Positions 43,634 to 44,653 of a stretch of DNA of 44,653 nucleotides are shown here, one piece after another. The position numbers and the translations under genes are program-made. The notes under the pieces are model-generated. The model searched no databases. It worked only from the letters and a program-made list of their open reading frames with translations, and was not told the DNA's origin. The stretch comes from Tulasnella sp. 424 (lineage: Eukaryota; Basidiomycota; Agaricomycetes; Cantharellales; Tulasnellaceae): positions 1 to 44,653 of the forward strand of contig WSUB01000242.1 of NCBI GenBank assembly GCA_019633425.1, in the 5' to 3' direction. Every line of letters starts with the position of its first letter. Within the stretch, counting starts at the first letter, position 1.

Positions 43634-44653
43634 ATGAGGAACTCAACTTTTCATAGGGAAAATATTCCAGACGACCTCTCCAGTCTACTCAGAACCATTG
43701 AAGCTCGCGACCTCTTGGATTTCTCTTTGGGTTCTGGCGGCCGTTACTATTTGAAATATATCGCAGGAGGAAGAGAAAGACGAAGTGAGCCTTCATATGT
43801 CCGTAACCACTCTATTGCAAAGGAACCTGAGCTTTGATATTCCAAGAATTATCCAAGTATATGTGGAGGGAAATCGATCAAGATCCAAACACGCAGTTGG
43901 ATAGGCTTACGCTTGGCCCGAACGGTCAGCATTGGGGGGTTGGGAAGGAGGCCGACGCTGGTTACTCCTCCTTCGCTGAAGTAGACGACTGCGGCTCATT
44001 TTCGAGGAGGTTTGATCCGAAGGTGGACCCACTTGACTCGTATGATGAGGTCGATTTCGTCGCGTTGGGAGTTGACGGTGATTGGGCGTTCGGGGTGAAC
44101 GGTCGGCTCGAGTATCGAGGAAGTAATCTTCTTCGGAATCGCACTCGAGCGGGAAGAAGGAGCGGGAAAAAAATACTGGTATGCGCCTTCTCTTCCTTTT
44201 CAATTCTAACTATACTCATGTCGAAGTGAGCTAGAACATAGCAATGTCGCCTCTCAGTCGAACTTGGTTTATATCGTTTGACGACGGGACCGTTGATTAC
44301 AACCTTCCACAAGACATGGTTAAACATGTCGAAGAATATTGTCAACCAAGCTATTCTTTGATTTCTCGCCCCAAATCCCCGCCGGCAATATGGGGTTGGC
44401 TAGCCCCAAAGACATCGACAACCCTGCGCGTGCTATCTCCCGGAAACAGGTATGAGAGAGATGAATATTGGAAAAGTAAGTGAACTCATTATACAAGGAT
44501 GCGACGCCAACGGATCAACTGGGATCTCTTTCCAGTTGCCTGCCTATTCAAGATTGCATGGAAACATCCTTACAAAATGCTTCCGACTGTAAAAAGAATA
44601 TTTGCAGTGGAACTTCCTGACCATTTAGATGACGCTTACTCTTCCTACAAGTA
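43634..44653 (+). CDS. PARP-like gene, copy 2 (cut by window end)
   Basis: Exons visible: 43634-43784, 43847-44178, 44235-44475, 44536-44650; the window ends just after the donor of intron 4. The N-terminal region matches copy 1: MRNSTFHRENIPDDLSSLL, LDFSLGSGGRYYLKYIAGG, LTLGPNGQHWGVGKEADA, VDFVALGVDGDWAFGVNGRL, MSPLSRTWFISFDDGTVDYN and AWKHPYKMLPTVKRIFAVEL. There is no stop or frameshift in the visible part. The catalytic PARP domain should lie beyond the window, judged from copy 1. It is transcribed away from NYN gene D. Confidence 0.82.

Larger units (their letters stand above)
40640..44653 (+). repeat. Segmental duplication, copy 2 (WH end - NYN D - PARP gene)
   Basis: Second copy of the block at about 35560-40435. 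It has the intact NYN gene D and no transposon. It runs out of the window 3 bp into PARP intron 4. Coding exons of the PARP gene have the same lengths in both copies except exon 2 (329 versus 332 nt). Confidence 0.85.

Overview
The window looks like genomic DNA of a basidiomycete fungus, most likely an Agaricomycete (possibly Rhizoctonia/Ceratobasidium-like; this is inference). Genes are dense and on both strands, with many GT-AG introns of about 52-70 nt and one GC-AG intron. Housekeeping genes match fungal families (ALG12, ERG28, a YANK kinase, a MED19-like subunit, xi-class GSTs). No rRNA, tRNA or CRISPR array was seen. All gene models were spliced by hand, and total coding length is a multiple of three for every complete model.

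Layout. (1) 1-3.4 kb holds no convincing gene. (2) 3.4-6.1 kb: a protein-kinase-like gene with a 120-bp-period TPR array; its catalytic Asp is replaced by Glu and its last repeat is frameshifted. (3) 6.6-7.8 kb: NYN-ribonuclease gene A, minus strand. (4) 7.9-13.2 kb: a tandem duplication carrying two complete glutathionyl-hydroquinone reductase (ECM4-type) genes, each with a 14-nt microexon. (5) 13.7-29.9 kb: a conserved block with ALG12, a myristoylated YANK/STK32-type kinase, a MED19-like gene (-), ERG28 (-), an intronless 1157-aa orphan and a tail-anchored CS-domain protein. (6) 30-44.65 kb: an accessory block of lineage-type genes: NYN gene B; NYN gene C, which carries five winged-helix (WH) modules, four of them from a tandemly amplified two-exon cassette; and two copies of a module holding a WH end fragment, an NYN gene (-) and a PARP-like ADP-ribosyltransferase gene (+).

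In the first copy of that module a 1,587-bp TIR transposon with a perfect 4-bp target duplication splits the WH fragment, and a deletion has removed the NYN domain, leaving a pseudogene; the PARP gene stays intact. In the second copy the NYN gene (D) is intact and head-to-head with a PARP gene that runs off the window.

The most unusual biology is this NYN-RNase / winged-helix / PARP neighbourhood. The NYN genes keep the acidic residues expected of the fold, and gene C (NYN plus many small WH modules) recalls the NYN plus LOTUS-repeat layout of animal MARF1. The WH cassette is flanked by phase-0 introns and is a multiple of three, so copy number can change without breaking the frame. A role in RNA surveillance, genome defence or self/non-self conflict is a hypothesis; the sequence shows only architecture, duplication and decay.
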